Source: Candidatus Flexifilum breve (lineage in GTDB: Bacteria; Chloroflexota; Anaerolineae; Aggregatilineales; Phototrophicaceae). Taken from it: DNA of 64,000 nucleotides. The notes beneath the pieces are model-generated. The model made no database searches and was not told where the DNA came from. It was given only the letters and a program-made list of their open reading frames with translations. The DNA lies in assembly GCA_016717205.1 (NCBI GenBank), contig JADKGC010000001.1:1426001-1490000 (forward strand). The letters are read 5' to 3'. Made by a program: the position numbers and the translations under genes. Shown in pieces: positions 8,958-17,384 of the stretch; within the stretch, counting starts at the first letter, position 1; every line of letters begins with the position of its first letter.

Positions 8958-10289
8958 ATGGCTAAACCGAAGATCGAGCCGCGTCTGCCCAAAGGGATGC
9001 GCGATTTCCTCCCGCAAGAGATGATCAAGCGGGAATACGTCTTTAACATCGTGCGCGAAGTCTTTCACCTGTACGGCTTCGAGCCGCTGCAAACCCCCGT
9101 GCTCGAACTGCACGAAACCCTGATGGGCAAATACGGCGAGGACGCCGAAAAACTGATCTTCAACGCGCAGCACCCCGGCGGCAAAGAAGAGCTTGCCCTG
9201 CGCTATGACCTGACCGTGCCGCTTGCCCGCGTGGTCGCGCAGTACCAGAACGAAATCCCGATCCCGTTCAAGCGCTACCAGCTCTCGCCCGTATGGCGCG
9301 CTGAACGCCCGCAGCGGGGGCGCTACCGCGAGTTCTACCAGTGTGACGCGGATATTGTCGGCGTGACGGGCATGGGCGCGGATGCCGAAATCCTCAGCCT
9401 GATCACCACCGCGCTCACCCGCCTCGGCTTCCAGCAGTTCAGCGTCAAGGTGAACAACCGCAAGCTGCTGACCGCGATTGGCGAATACGCGGGCGCGGAA
9501 GGCGACCAGCTCGCCGAGCTCTACCGCAGCATCGACAAGTTCGACAAAGTGGGCGCGGAAGGCGTGCGCGAAGAACTGGTCAAGCGCGGCGTGCAGGCGG
9601 ATGTCGTCACGCGCATCATGGAACTGGTCACGGCGCGGCACCCCGGCCTCGAACAGCTCAATTTCCTCGAAGAGGTGATGGGCAACCTGCCTGCCGCGCA
9701 AGCCGCCATCCGCGAACTGCGTGAACTCGCCGACCACCTGAATGCCGCTAACGTCCCGGCGAACTTCTATGAGTTTGATCTGACGATGGTGCGCGGCCTC
9801 GGCTACTATACCGGTCCGATCTTCGAGACGGTCATCACCGAGCCGAACCTCGGCAGCGTGACGGGCGGCGGCCGCTACGACGATCTCGTCGGCCTGTTCC
9901 GCGGCGAGTCGCTCCCGACGACCGGAACGTCGCTCGGCATCGAGCGCATCATCGATTTGCTGGACATCCTCAAGCTGTACCCGCCGCACATTGGCGGCAC
10001 AGTCGTGCAGGTGATGGTGACGGTGTTCGGCGATGACACCCGTGCCGCCTCGACCGCTTTCGCCGCCGACCTGCGTACCGCGGGTGTGCGCACCGAGCTG
10101 TACATGCTCGATAAGCAAATCGGCAAGCAGATGACCTATGCCGACAAGAAGCGTATCCCGCTGGTCGCCGTGCTCGGCTCGCAGGAGATCGCCGACGGCA
10201 CGGTCAAGCTCAAGCGCCTTGCCGACGGGGAGGAAGTCACGGTCAACCGCGCCGAAGCCCCGGCCAAAATTAGCGAACTCCTCAGCTAA
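8958..10289 (+). CDS. hisS: Histidine--tRNA ligase
   Basis: This protein charges tRNA-His with histidine in the cytoplasm. The 443-residue sequence has the class II synthetase layout. The N-terminus is PRLPKGMRDFLPQEM. RYDLTVPLAR lies near residue 82, motif 2 (WRAERPQRGRYREFYQCDADI) near 112-132 and GLGYYTGPIFE near 281. GGGRYDDLVGLF and GTSLGIERI follow, then the anticodon-binding domain from about residue 345. Length and motif order are normal. The ATG at 8958 has GGAG about 11 nt upstream. The gene is flanked by hairpins and appears monocistronic. Confidence 0.97.
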   Translation: MAKPKIEPRLPKGMRDFLPQEMIKREYVFNIVREVFHLYGFEPLQTPVLELHETLMGKYGEDAEKLIFNAQHPGGKEELALRYDLTVPLARVVAQYQNEIPIPFKRYQLSPVWRAERPQRGRYREFYQCDADIVGVTGMGADAEILSLITTALTRLGFQQFSVKVNNRKLLTAIGEYAGAEGDQLAELYRSIDKFDKVGAEGVREELVKRGVQADVVTRIMELVTARHPGLEQLNFLEEVMGNLPAAQAAIRELRELADHLNAANVPANFYEFDLTMVRGLGYYTGPIFETVITEPNLGSVTGGGRYDDLVGLFRGESLPTTGTSLGIERIIDLLDILKLYPPHIGGTVVQVMVTVFGDDTRAASTAFAADLRTAGVRTELYMLDKQIGKQMTYADKKRIPLVAVLGSQEIADGTVKLKRLADGEEVTVNRAEAPAKISELLS

Positions 10290-10304
10290 TCCCGCTTTAG
10301 CACT

Positions 10305-10340
10305 CCGTGTCGGGACACTCGTTTCTGGGTTCCGACACGG
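10305..10340 (+). terminator. Hairpin downstream of hisS
   Basis: A 9-bp perfect stem, CCGTGTCGG (10305-10313) with CCGACACGG (10332-10340), starts 16 nt after the hisS stop. There is no U-tract, so it is only a terminator candidate. Confidence 0.5.
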
Positions 10341-10470
10341 TGCGACTGTCCCACGTCAAGGATTCGTCAATTCCGAGCGCCTAAACCCACCCGTTCGCCG
10401 TGACCGGGTGTATGATGGCGCATGTCTGCAGGATTTCACGGATGCAGCTCCGTAAAGGACAGCTCCTCTC

Positions 10471-12342
10471 ATGGAAGATTTGATTATCCCCATCCTCGTC
10501 ATTGCGGCGATCGGTGTGTTACTGTTCGTTCTGCCCAGTGTCACCCTCGGCTTAGTGGTGATCGGCGAGCGACAGGTCGGCGTCGTGATCAAGCGGTTCT
10601 CCCGCGACGGGAAGAAACTTCCTCCCGGTCAATTGGTCGCCCTGAGCGGCGAACCCGGTTATCAGGCGGATACGCTCGCGCCGGGTTGGCACTTTGGCTA
10701 TTGGTCGTGGATGTACAGCATTCAGCGCGTCCCGGTCACCGTCATCCAGCAAGGCGAAATCGGCTTGGTCGTGGCCGCCGATGGCTCGTCTGTGCCACCA
10801 GAACGCATCCTCGGCAAAACCGTTGACTGTGACAATTTTCAGGACGCACGCAAGTTCCTGACCAACGGTGGCGAAAAAGGTCGTCAGTTGGCGATCCTGA
10901 CGGCGGGTGTTTACCGCATCAACACGGCGCTGTTCACCGTGATCATGCGCTCAAACGCCGAAATGCACGATATGGATTCTGAGAGCCTACTGGTCTACAG
11001 CATCCAACCGGACATGGTCGGTATTGTGACGACGCTCGACGGCGCGCCGATCTCCGAGGGTGAGATCGCTGGCTTGTATCTACCGGGGCACGACAATTTC
11101 CAGAATGCGCAAGCGTTCATCAACGCGGGTGGTCAGCGTGGTCTGCAGGAACAAGTGCTGCTCTCCGGTTCGTGGAATCTCAATCCGTGGTTTGTGCGCG
11201 TCGAACAGGTGCCCATGACCGAAATTCCGATCGGCCATGTCGGCGTGGTCATCTCGTACATCGGCAAGGCGCACATCGACATTTCAGGCACCGAGTTTAA
11301 GCATGGCGATCTCGTCAATGTGGGGCACAAAGGCGTGTGGGCGACCCCGCTCTATCCCGGCAAGCACCCGCTCAACATTCGCGTGATGAAGACGGAACTC
11401 GTGCCGACGACGAACATCGTTCTCAACTGGGCGGCGCGTGTTGAACAGCATGCGTATGACGCGCGGCTGTCCTCGATCAACGTGCGTTCGCGTGACGGTT
11501 TCGCCTTCGATCTCGAAGTCTCGCAGATCATTCACGTCGGCGCGCTGGATGCGCCCAAGGTGATTTCGCGGGTCGGGGCGATGCAGAATCTGGTCGATCA
11601 CGTCTTGCAGCCGATTGTCGGCAACTACTTCCGCAACTCGGCGCAGGCCTACACCGTGCTCGATTTCCTGACCGCCCGCAGCGAGCGGCAGATCGAAGCC
11701 GCGCAGCACATCCAGAAGGCGCTGCGCACCTATGATGTCGAAGCGATTGATACGCTGATCGGTGAAATTCGTCCGCCAGATGCGCTCATGCACACCCTGA
11801 CGGAACGCAAAATCGCGGAAGAACAGCAGAAGACCTACCAGATGCAGGAAGAAGCGCAAAAGCAGCGTCAGCAGTTGGTGCGCCAAACCGAACTGGCCGA
11901 CATTCAGCAGCAGGTCGTCAAGGCGGAACAGGGCGTCAGCATTGCTGAACTGCAAGCTCAGGCGAAGATCAAAGAGGCGAGCGGTCAAGCTGAATCGACC
12001 CGCTTGAACGCCATCGGTGAAGCCGAAGGTATCCGCGCCATCGGTGAAGCGCAGGCGTCGGCGTACCGCGCTGGTGCCGAAGCGATGGGCGCGCAGGGCT
12101 ACACCGCCGTCCAGCTTATGCAGATCGTCGGCGAACGCGGCGTGCAGATCATCCCCGAGATTCTGGTCAACGGGGGTGGCGCGCAGGGTGGCGGCGGCAG
12201 CTTAGTCGAAGCGCTGCTCGGCATCATCCTCGCCAACCAGACGCAGGCCAAAGCGCCCAACGGCGTGACACCGCCCGCGCCCATCACCATAACCAATGGC
12301 AACGGCAGCGGCGATCAGCCGCCCACGCTGCCGGAGGCGTAA
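10471..12342 (+). CDS. Large SPFH/band-7 (flotillin-like) membrane protein
   Basis: The 623-residue protein starts with one membrane segment (residues 5-27) and continues into beta-rich repeats. It then shows the SPFH core (FAFDLEVSQIIHVGALDAPKVISRVG, residues ~350-440). A long helical region rich in Glu/Gln/Ala follows (EEQQKTYQMQEEAQKQRQQL, ~450-560, including AxGEAEGIRAIGEAQASAYRAG). It ends in a Gly/Pro-rich tail. Such proteins scaffold membrane microdomains. It is longer than typical flotillins because a ~65-residue unit (IGLVV..DGS...NFQDARKFL..GG) is repeated at ~92-160 and ~175-245, with a more divergent third copy after that. AAAGGA lies 11 nt before the ATG. No NfeD-type partner is adjacent. 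Confidence 0.88.
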   Translation: MEDLIIPILVIAAIGVLLFVLPSVTLGLVVIGERQVGVVIKRFSRDGKKLPPGQLVALSGEPGYQADTLAPGWHFGYWSWMYSIQRVPVTVIQQGEIGLVVAADGSSVPPERILGKTVDCDNFQDARKFLTNGGEKGRQLAILTAGVYRINTALFTVIMRSNAEMHDMDSESLLVYSIQPDMVGIVTTLDGAPISEGEIAGLYLPGHDNFQNAQAFINAGGQRGLQEQVLLSGSWNLNPWFVRVEQVPMTEIPIGHVGVVISYIGKAHIDISGTEFKHGDLVNVGHKGVWATPLYPGKHPLNIRVMKTELVPTTNIVLNWAARVEQHAYDARLSSINVRSRDGFAFDLEVSQIIHVGALDAPKVISRVGAMQNLVDHVLQPIVGNYFRNSAQAYTVLDFLTARSERQIEAAQHIQKALRTYDVEAIDTLIGEIRPPDALMHTLTERKIAEEQQKTYQMQEEAQKQRQQLVRQTELADIQQQVVKAEQGVSIAELQAQAKIKEASGQAESTRLNAIGEAEGIRAIGEAQASAYRAGAEAMGAQGYTAVQLMQIVGERGVQIIPEILVNGGGAQGGGGSLVEALLGIILANQTQAKAPNGVTPPAPITITNGNGSGDQPPTLPEA

Positions 12343-12344
12343 AA

Positions 12345-12421
12345 ACGCTAGGACTGAGGACTGAGAACTAAAGGACTGAGTAGAGTTTACTCAGTCCTCA
12401 GTCCTCGAACCTCAGTCCTTA
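12345..12421. repeat. GGACTGAG-type inverted repeat
   Basis: Copies of AGGACTGAGGACTGAG and AGGACTGAGT on the left pair with ACTCAGTCCTCAGTCCT and CCTCAGTCCTT on the right. The cluster lies between the convergent SPFH gene and the acidic-protein gene and may serve as a bidirectional terminator. It reaches the last codon of the acidic protein. Confidence 0.6.
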
Positions 12422-12781
12422 ATACGTATCTTCCGCGTCTTCCAGTCCCTCGTCATCCCAATCTTCTGCCCCGTCGAAATCGTCATCCTCAGCATCAAAG
12501 TCATCCTCGTCGTCCTCTTCATCGGCGAGGTAGCCGTCCGCGTCGAACGGGTCTTCGAGCGTTTCCAGTTCGGCCTCGTCCAGCACGTGCATCCCTTCGT
12601 CGTCCAATTCGTCTTCGAAGTCATCGTCGAAGACCTCCGGACGCGGGTTATGCCCGGTCACCGTCTCCGACACGCTGATATCGCCTTCCGCGATCTGCTC
12701 CTCTTCGGAAATATCGAGCCATTCCTTGCGCTGTTCGCGCGCCTGTCGCCGCTCGTAGTCGAAATCTTCGGGAAACACCAT
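12419..12781 (-). CDS. Highly acidic small protein
   Basis: The 120-residue protein begins with a basic/helical segment (MVFPEDFDYERRQAREQRKEW) and then becomes extremely acidic. From about residue 75 to 118 nearly every residue is Asp, Glu or a small aromatic (for example DEEDDEDDFDAEDDDFD). No known domain is recognised. The strand was chosen because the minus frame has an ATG preceded by AGGAGCGACC (an AGGAG ribosome-binding site) and ends at a sensible TAA, whereas the plus-strand alternative has no ribosome-binding site. Acidic tails of this kind often bind basic proteins or metal ions; any function is speculation. Confidence 0.6.
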   Translation of the reverse strand: MVFPEDFDYERRQAREQRKEWLDISEEEQIAEGDISVSETVTGHNPRPEVFDDDFEDELDDEGMHVLDEAELETLEDPFDADGYLADEEDDEDDFDAEDDDFDGAEDWDDEGLEDAEDTY

Positions 12782-13020
12782 AACGGGTCGCTCCTGTGAT
12801 TACAAAATTAATTGATGTGAGTTATGGACAACGCTTCTCTGACCCCACCCTCGGCCCCACCCCGAATTCAGGGAGGGGAGACAGCAAAAACAGGGTTCGT
12901 CTCCCCTCTCCCCGCTTGCGTGGGAGAGGGGTTGGGGGTGAGGGGGACGCAAGAATGAAGCTTATCCCTAACTGATTTTAATTACATTTCACCTTACCTG
13001 CATCACATGAGGCGCACATG
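12782..13020. repeat. Gap with C/G-rich palindromic repeats
   Basis: The gap upstream of the acidic gene holds a copy of the GAATTC-centred palindrome (near 12861-12881, reversed orientation), followed by a copy of the CTCCCCTCTCCCC...GGGAGAGGGG...GGGTGAGGGG family (12901-12945). No coding potential is seen. Confidence 0.7.
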
Positions 13021-13052
13021 AAAAACGGCGACCCAAATGGGTCGCCGTTTTT
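13021..13052 (-). terminator. Perfect hairpin terminator of the carbonic anhydrase gene
   Basis: A 14-bp perfect stem, AAAAACGGCGACCC/GGGTCGCCGTTTTT, with an AAAT loop. Read on the minus strand it lies 57 nt past the carbonic anhydrase stop and ends in a T-run, as expected for an intrinsic terminator. It would also work in the opposite direction. Confidence 0.88.
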
Positions 13053-13108
13053 CATGCGGATTACAGAGAGACGACAAAGTACACCCTCTGTGCTTAACTG
13101 AGTCGCTG

Positions 13109-13891
13109 CTAGTTCCCCGGTACGCTGTCGACCAGCAGGTCGCGCTCGTTGATTAACTGCACGGGACGTGCATTCAGCTCGAAAAGCGCATGGAACGCTT
13201 CGATCTGCGCCGCCGACAGTTCGACCGGTGTGGTCATGACGATCCAGCGCACGCCTTCGTAGCAGGGCGGCGTGGTCAGCGAACCGCGATACGTGTAGAA
13301 CAGTTGCTCGGCGGGCAGCATCGCGCTGGCGTCGATTGTGACTCCCGCGATGGTGCTCGGATCGCCCGCCTCGCTGGGCAGTGCTGCAAATACCGGCGCG
13401 AACGCCTCATTGTCGGCTTCCCCCTCGACCAGCATCACGCCGATCACCGCCAGGTCCCCATCGGCGCTGCGATGGACAAAATGCACTTCCATGGGGAAGG
13501 CCACGCCGTCGATCATGTGTTCGCTCGGCGTATGGAAGTGGAACTGCGCCAGTTCATAGGTCACACCGTTGACGACCAGTGTACTGCCCGCGTCGTAATT
13601 GACCTGCACCGTATGACCGTTGTTGAAGATCGTCAACGCCGACGGCTGATAATTCGTCTGCACCCCAACCAAATCGAAAGCTTCCGCGTCCGTCAAATCG
13701 ATGGGCGATTGTTCCAACCCCAACGCGCACATCTCATACGCAGCATCGAGTTCGCCCCAGTGATCCGGCCCTTCCTCACCTTCATAGGTCCAGTGCGGCG
13801 GTTCGCTCTCCTGTGCGGCAAGAGCGGTCGTGATCGCCAAACTGGCGAGCAGCAGTACAAATACCAGCATGAGGCGGCGGGTAAACAGCAT
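13109..13891 (-). CDS. Secreted alpha-class carbonic anhydrase
   Basis: This enzyme catalyses reversible CO2 hydration outside the cytoplasm. Residues 1-26 (ending ITTALAAQ) are a signal peptide. The alpha-CA hallmarks are HWGELDAAYEMCALGLEQSPIDL near residues 44-66, FHFHTPSEHMIDG near 115 with two zinc-binding His, and MEVHFVH near 133 with the third. YRGSLTTPPCYEGVRW near 200 has the conserved Thr and Cys; the Cys pairs with that in EMCALG. The 260-residue length is normal for bacterial alpha-CAs. The gene stands alone and has its own terminator. Supplying or removing bicarbonate for the nearby urease is conceivable but there is no operon link. Confidence 0.95.
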   Translation of the reverse strand: MLFTRRLMLVFVLLLASLAITTALAAQESEPPHWTYEGEEGPDHWGELDAAYEMCALGLEQSPIDLTDAEAFDLVGVQTNYQPSALTIFNNGHTVQVNYDAGSTLVVNGVTYELAQFHFHTPSEHMIDGVAFPMEVHFVHRSADGDLAVIGVMLVEGEADNEAFAPVFAALPSEAGDPSTIAGVTIDASAMLPAEQLFYTYRGSLTTPPCYEGVRWIVMTTPVELSAAQIEAFHALFELNARPVQLINERDLLVDSVPGN

Positions 13892-13971
13892 GTTTCAATC
13901 CTCTGTGATGTAAGCAAATGTGTGTTTACACATTAATGCCAGAGGACTAAAAAATAAGCTTGAGACTTGAG

Positions 13972-14628
13972 CTAGAGCCGATTTTCAAACACCGCGCGAA
14001 ACTGCCCGCTGATCCGCGCGATCACATCGGCCAGATCGACCGCTGCGCCGAGCTGCACCGCGAGGCTGGTCACGCCCTTGTCGCGGATGCCGCACGGGAT
14101 GATGCCGTCAAAGTAGCGCAGATCCGTGTTGACGTTGAGCGCGAACCCGTGCTTGGTCACGCCGCGCACATTGACGCGCACACCGATGGCCGCGATCTTC
14201 TGTTCGCCCTGCGGCGTATTGACCCACACGCCCGTCAGCCCGGGGATCGGGTACGCGATCACGTCGTACTCGGCCAGCGTGTTGATGATCACGCGCTCCA
14301 GATCGCGCACATAGCGCACCACATCCGCGCGCAGACCGTCCGTGCCGCGCCCCAGCTTGAGGATCGGATAGCCGACGAGCTGGCCGAAGCCGTGATACGT
14401 GATGTCGCCGCCGCGATCCACGTGGTAGACGCTCACGCCGCGCCGTTCGCGCTCGTCGGCGGACATCAGCAGATGTTCTGCTTTAGCCGACGTGCCGAGC
14501 GTGTACGTGTGCGGATGTTCCAGCAGCAGCAGGTGATCATCGCCGCCTGCGCCAACCTCGTCCGCGAGGCGATTTTGCAGCGCGAGCGCCTCCTCGTAGG
14601 AGACTACACCTAAACTTTGAATGATCAT
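13972..14628 (-). CDS. lipB: Octanoyl-[acyl-carrier-protein]:protein octanoyltransferase
   Basis: LipB transfers octanoyl groups from ACP to lipoyl domains, the first step of lipoic acid synthesis. Key segments are LLLLEHPHTYTLG near residue 33, RGGDITYHGFGQLVGYPIL with the invariant GGxxTYHGxGQ, KIAAIGVRV with the catalytic Lys, HGFALNVN, and PCGIRDKGVTSL with the nucleophilic Cys. An upstream in-frame ATG would add 14 residues. The ATG at 14628-14626 is preferred because AGGTAGTCCCC precedes it and IIQSLGVVSYEEAL matches the usual LipB start. The gene appears monocistronic, and no lipA is nearby. Confidence 0.95.
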   Translation of the reverse strand: MIIQSLGVVSYEEALALQNRLADEVGAGGDDHLLLLEHPHTYTLGTSAKAEHLLMSADERERRGVSVYHVDRGGDITYHGFGQLVGYPILKLGRGTDGLRADVVRYVRDLERVIINTLAEYDVIAYPIPGLTGVWVNTPQGEQKIAAIGVRVNVRGVTKHGFALNVNTDLRYFDGIIPCGIRDKGVTSLAVQLGAAVDLADVIARISGQFRAVFENRL

Positions 14629-14700
14629 GGGGACTACCTGTAAATTCACAACCGATGTGGAGACAGCCAAGAAGAGATTCAGAGTCTGGTTTTTGTTTAA

Positions 14701-14788
14701 CCCTCACCCCTAAATCCCCTCTCCCAAGGGCGAGGGGACTTAACACGCGCCGCTCCCCTCTCCTCTAGGAGAGGGGTTGGGGGTGAGG
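14701..14788. repeat. CCTCACCCC/GGGGTGAGG composite repeat
   Basis: CCCTCACCCCTAAATCCCC at one end pairs with the GGGGTTGGGGGTGAGG end, and two internal hairpins lie between (CTCCCAAGGGCGAG and CCTCTCCTCTAGGAGAGG). A nearly identical element occurs at 29991-30082, so this is a dispersed element. It separates lipB from the hydrolase gene. Confidence 0.75.
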
Positions 14789-14794
14789 TTAGTA

Positions 14795-15520
14795 CTACAC
14801 CTCGCCCGCTGATTTCACATGCCGTTCGAGGAATGCGCTGATCTTCGCCCACGCCTGCGCGCTCGGGCTGCTGCCGCCGTTATCATCCATGTTGAAGAAG
14901 CCGTGCCCCGCACCCTCCAACGTGACCAGCTCGTGCGGGCGCTCCGATTGCAGCAGTTCGCGCCGCATCTGCGCGATCACGCCCGCGCCGACATAGGGAT
15001 CGGTGGCGCCAAAGATCGCCAGTATCGGCGCGTAAGCCGCGTGGAACTTGCCGAGATACTTCTGCGGGAAGCCGTACAGCGCCACCGCGGCTTCGAGGTC
15101 ATCGCGCGTGAGCGCCGCCTCAAACGCCAGCGTGCCGCCCATACCCAAGCCGACCGCCGCGACTTTCCCGTTGACGCGCACGTGCGTCTCCAGCGCGCGC
15201 AGCGAGGTATCGACAAATTGATAGTTGTGCTTCGCGGTCTCTTCGACCAGTTGAATCGCTTCCTGCGGCGTGGTGGCGACGCGGCCGTTGTAGAGATCAG
15301 GGATGATGACGTAGTAGCCCATCTGCGCAAACAGATGCGCGACGCGCCGTTCAACCGTCGTAATCCCCCACCAGTCGTGGATAATGGCGACAGCGGGGAA
15401 CTTGCCGCTGCTGTCCGGGTGCGACCAATAAGCGGGCAACTGCCGCCCATCTTCCAGCGCGACCGAAATACGTCCGCTGTTGATCGGGTGTTCGAGGCTG
15501 CGCGGCTGATACACGGGCAT
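14795..15520 (-). CDS. Dienelactone hydrolase-family protein lacking the canonical nucleophile
   Basis: The 241-residue alpha/beta-hydrolase-fold protein has the dienelactone hydrolase pattern: PAVAIIHDWWGIT near residue 42, GYYVIIPDLYNGR near 70, VAAVGLGMGGTLAFEAAL near 120, FGATDPYV with the acid near 170, and EGAGHGFFN with the His near 205. At the nucleophile elbow, where the family has G-x-C-x-G-G (or Ser), the sequence reads G-L-G-M-G-G. The codon is GGT, one base from TGT (Cys) or AGT (Ser). The Asp and His are retained. The protein may be catalytically dead or use different chemistry, or the base may be an error. The ATG is followed by a normal N-terminus. Confidence 0.88.
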   Translation of the reverse strand: MPVYQPRSLEHPINSGRISVALEDGRQLPAYWSHPDSSGKFPAVAIIHDWWGITTVERRVAHLFAQMGYYVIIPDLYNGRVATTPQEAIQLVEETAKHNYQFVDTSLRALETHVRVNGKVAAVGLGMGGTLAFEAALTRDDLEAAVALYGFPQKYLGKFHAAYAPILAIFGATDPYVGAGVIAQMRRELLQSERPHELVTLEGAGHGFFNMDDNGGSSPSAQAWAKISAFLERHVKSAGEV

Positions 15521-15625
15521 GGCGGCGTCCTTCTCTAATCAGCCCATTATACCAACATTGAACCATTTCAGCCGACGGACGAATAGCTCCATACAGGTTC
15601 AAGCATCTATCGTGGGGGGCAGAGG

Positions 15626-16867
15626 ATGATCGCGACGCTGCGCCAGCGCAACTTTTTCTTGCTGTGGTTTGCCGGGTTGATCTCGTACACAGGCAACTGG
15701 ATGCTGGGCGTCGCCCGCCCGATCATCGTCTACCAGATGACGGGATCGACCATCGCGACGGGCGGCATTGTCCTCGCCAGCATGCTGCCGAGCATCCTGC
15801 TCAGCTCGTTCGCGGGCGTATTCGTTGACCGCTGGGAACGCAAGCGTACGATGGTGATCGTCAATGTGCTGCTCGGGTTGTCACTCATCCCGCTGGCGTA
15901 TGTGCGCTCCGCCGATCAGCTCTGGCTGTTCTACGTCGTCACCTTCGTGCAGGCGACGTTGGTGCAATTCTTCGCGCCTGCCGAAAACGCCATGCTCCCG
16001 CTGCTGGTCGATGAGCAGCATCTCGTCTCGGCCAATGCGCTGAATTCGCTCAACAACAATCTCGCCCGCTTGATCGGCCCGGCGATTGGCGGCATTCTGC
16101 TCAGCGCAGCGGGTTTAAGCGCGGTTGTGCTGGTCGACTCAGCGACCTACTGGATCGCCGCGGCACTCATCCTGCTGATTAGTGTTACGTCTCGCCCCAC
16201 CCCGACCACCGACCCCGTCCCCGGCGGCGTCACCCGACTCGCCCGTGACTGGCGGGCGGGTCTGCGCGTCATCCAGACCGATCCGCTGCTCAAACTCCTA
16301 TTCGTGTGCGCGGCAATTATGGCGCTCGGCGAAGGCGCGGTCGGCGTGCTGTTTGTCCCGTTCGTCACCGATGTACTGCGCGGTGAAGCGACGTTCCTCG
16401 GCTGGCTGATGTCCGCGCAGGCGGTCGGCGGCTTGATTGGCGGCGTGGTCATCAGTTGGGTGGGGCCGCACACCACGCCGCTGCGCCTGTTCATTTTCGG
16501 CAGTCTGATCTTCGGCACCATCGATCTGATGATTTTCAACTTCCCCGCGTCCGCGCCGGGGCTGGCGCTCCTGTTGTTCGTGATTGTGGGCATTCCCACC
16601 GTGGGGATCGGCACTGGTTACGATACGCTTGTCCAACTGCGCACCGTCGACGCCTACCGCGGACGCGTATTCGGCGCGATCCAAACCGTGATGGCGCTGT
16701 TCGCCATTGTCGGCACGGGCATTGCGAGTGTACTGGGCGAAGTGATCGGCGCGTGGCCGACGATCAACCTGCAGGGATCAAATTATGTGGTGGTCGGGCT
16801 GCTGATGCTGTTTGCGCTGCGCGTCGGGTGGGTCGCCGCCCGTCCCGTGTCCACCGCCGCGGATTAG
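15626..16867 (+). CDS. MFS transporter (MFS_3/EntS-like exporter)
   Basis: The 413-residue protein has about 11-12 hydrophobic segments. It has the MFS_3 signature between TM2 and TM3 (GVFVDRWERKRTMVIVN) and near TM5 (LNSLNNNLARLIGPAIGGILL), the latter typical of exporters related to enterobactin exporter EntS and macrolide/tetracycline efflux proteins. The substrate cannot be deduced and no regulator is adjacent. AGAGG precedes the ATG at 15626. The gene is divergent from the hydrolase gene, with about 105 nt between them. Confidence 0.9.
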   Translation: MIATLRQRNFFLLWFAGLISYTGNWMLGVARPIIVYQMTGSTIATGGIVLASMLPSILLSSFAGVFVDRWERKRTMVIVNVLLGLSLIPLAYVRSADQLWLFYVVTFVQATLVQFFAPAENAMLPLLVDEQHLVSANALNSLNNNLARLIGPAIGGILLSAAGLSAVVLVDSATYWIAAALILLISVTSRPTPTTDPVPGGVTRLARDWRAGLRVIQTDPLLKLLFVCAAIMALGEGAVGVLFVPFVTDVLRGEATFLGWLMSAQAVGGLIGGVVISWVGPHTTPLRLFIFGSLIFGTIDLMIFNFPASAPGLALLLFVIVGIPTVGIGTGYDTLVQLRTVDAYRGRVFGAIQTVMALFAIVGTGIASVLGEVIGAWPTINLQGSNYVVVGLLMLFALRVGWVAARPVSTAAD

Positions 16868-17384
16868 CCCGGATACCGGGGAACAATCGCCTATAGAGGC
16901 TAGCGGATGCGATTTAGAGGGTGTCTAAAAAGCTTACTTAAAGCCTTTACACTCGCCAACGGACGCAATGAATTGCGTCCCTACGAAAACCCATTTGGCT
17001 TGGCGGGTGATGTTGGCTCCCCTCTCCGAATTCGGGGGAGGGTCGGGGGTGGGGTGGGAAAAGGATCTTTTTAAACACCTTCAAAATCGCGTCCCAACGA
17101 CACCAAACTCGCCTTGCCGGATGCTGGTGTCTCCCCTCCCTGAATTCGGGGAGGGGTTGGGGTGCTCTCAGTGGTAGGTTTTTAATTGTAGGGACGAGGC
17201 ATGCCTCGTCCTCCTGTGCTCACACAACCACCCTATCCGTTAAAACACCTCTTTTGCTTTCACAGACAGCCGATCTATTGCCTAATCCAGAGGAAAACCG
17301 TATTCGATGGGAAGCATAAAAAACCTACCCCTGTTAAGGGCGGGGGTGGGGTCAGACTGCCGCCATGATTGAGGCGAGCTTTGA
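16868..17384. repeat. Repeat-filled intergenic region
   Basis: This 517-nt gap holds no gene. It contains a GGACGCAATG/AATTGCGTCC palindrome (16961-16987), two GAATTC-centred palindromes (about 17022-17055 and 17132-17158), a GTAGGGACGAGGCATGCCTC copy (17188-17212), and an AACCTACCCCTGTTAAGGG unit (about 17322-17340). The stretch GCGGATGCGATTTAGAGGG/TGTCTAAA near 16905 has a relative near 25217. The gap separates the convergent MFS and GNAT genes. Confidence 0.75.

Noticed and set aside
8940..10118. A 392-codon minus-strand frame opposite hisS.
   Set aside because: The HisRS motifs are all on the plus strand.
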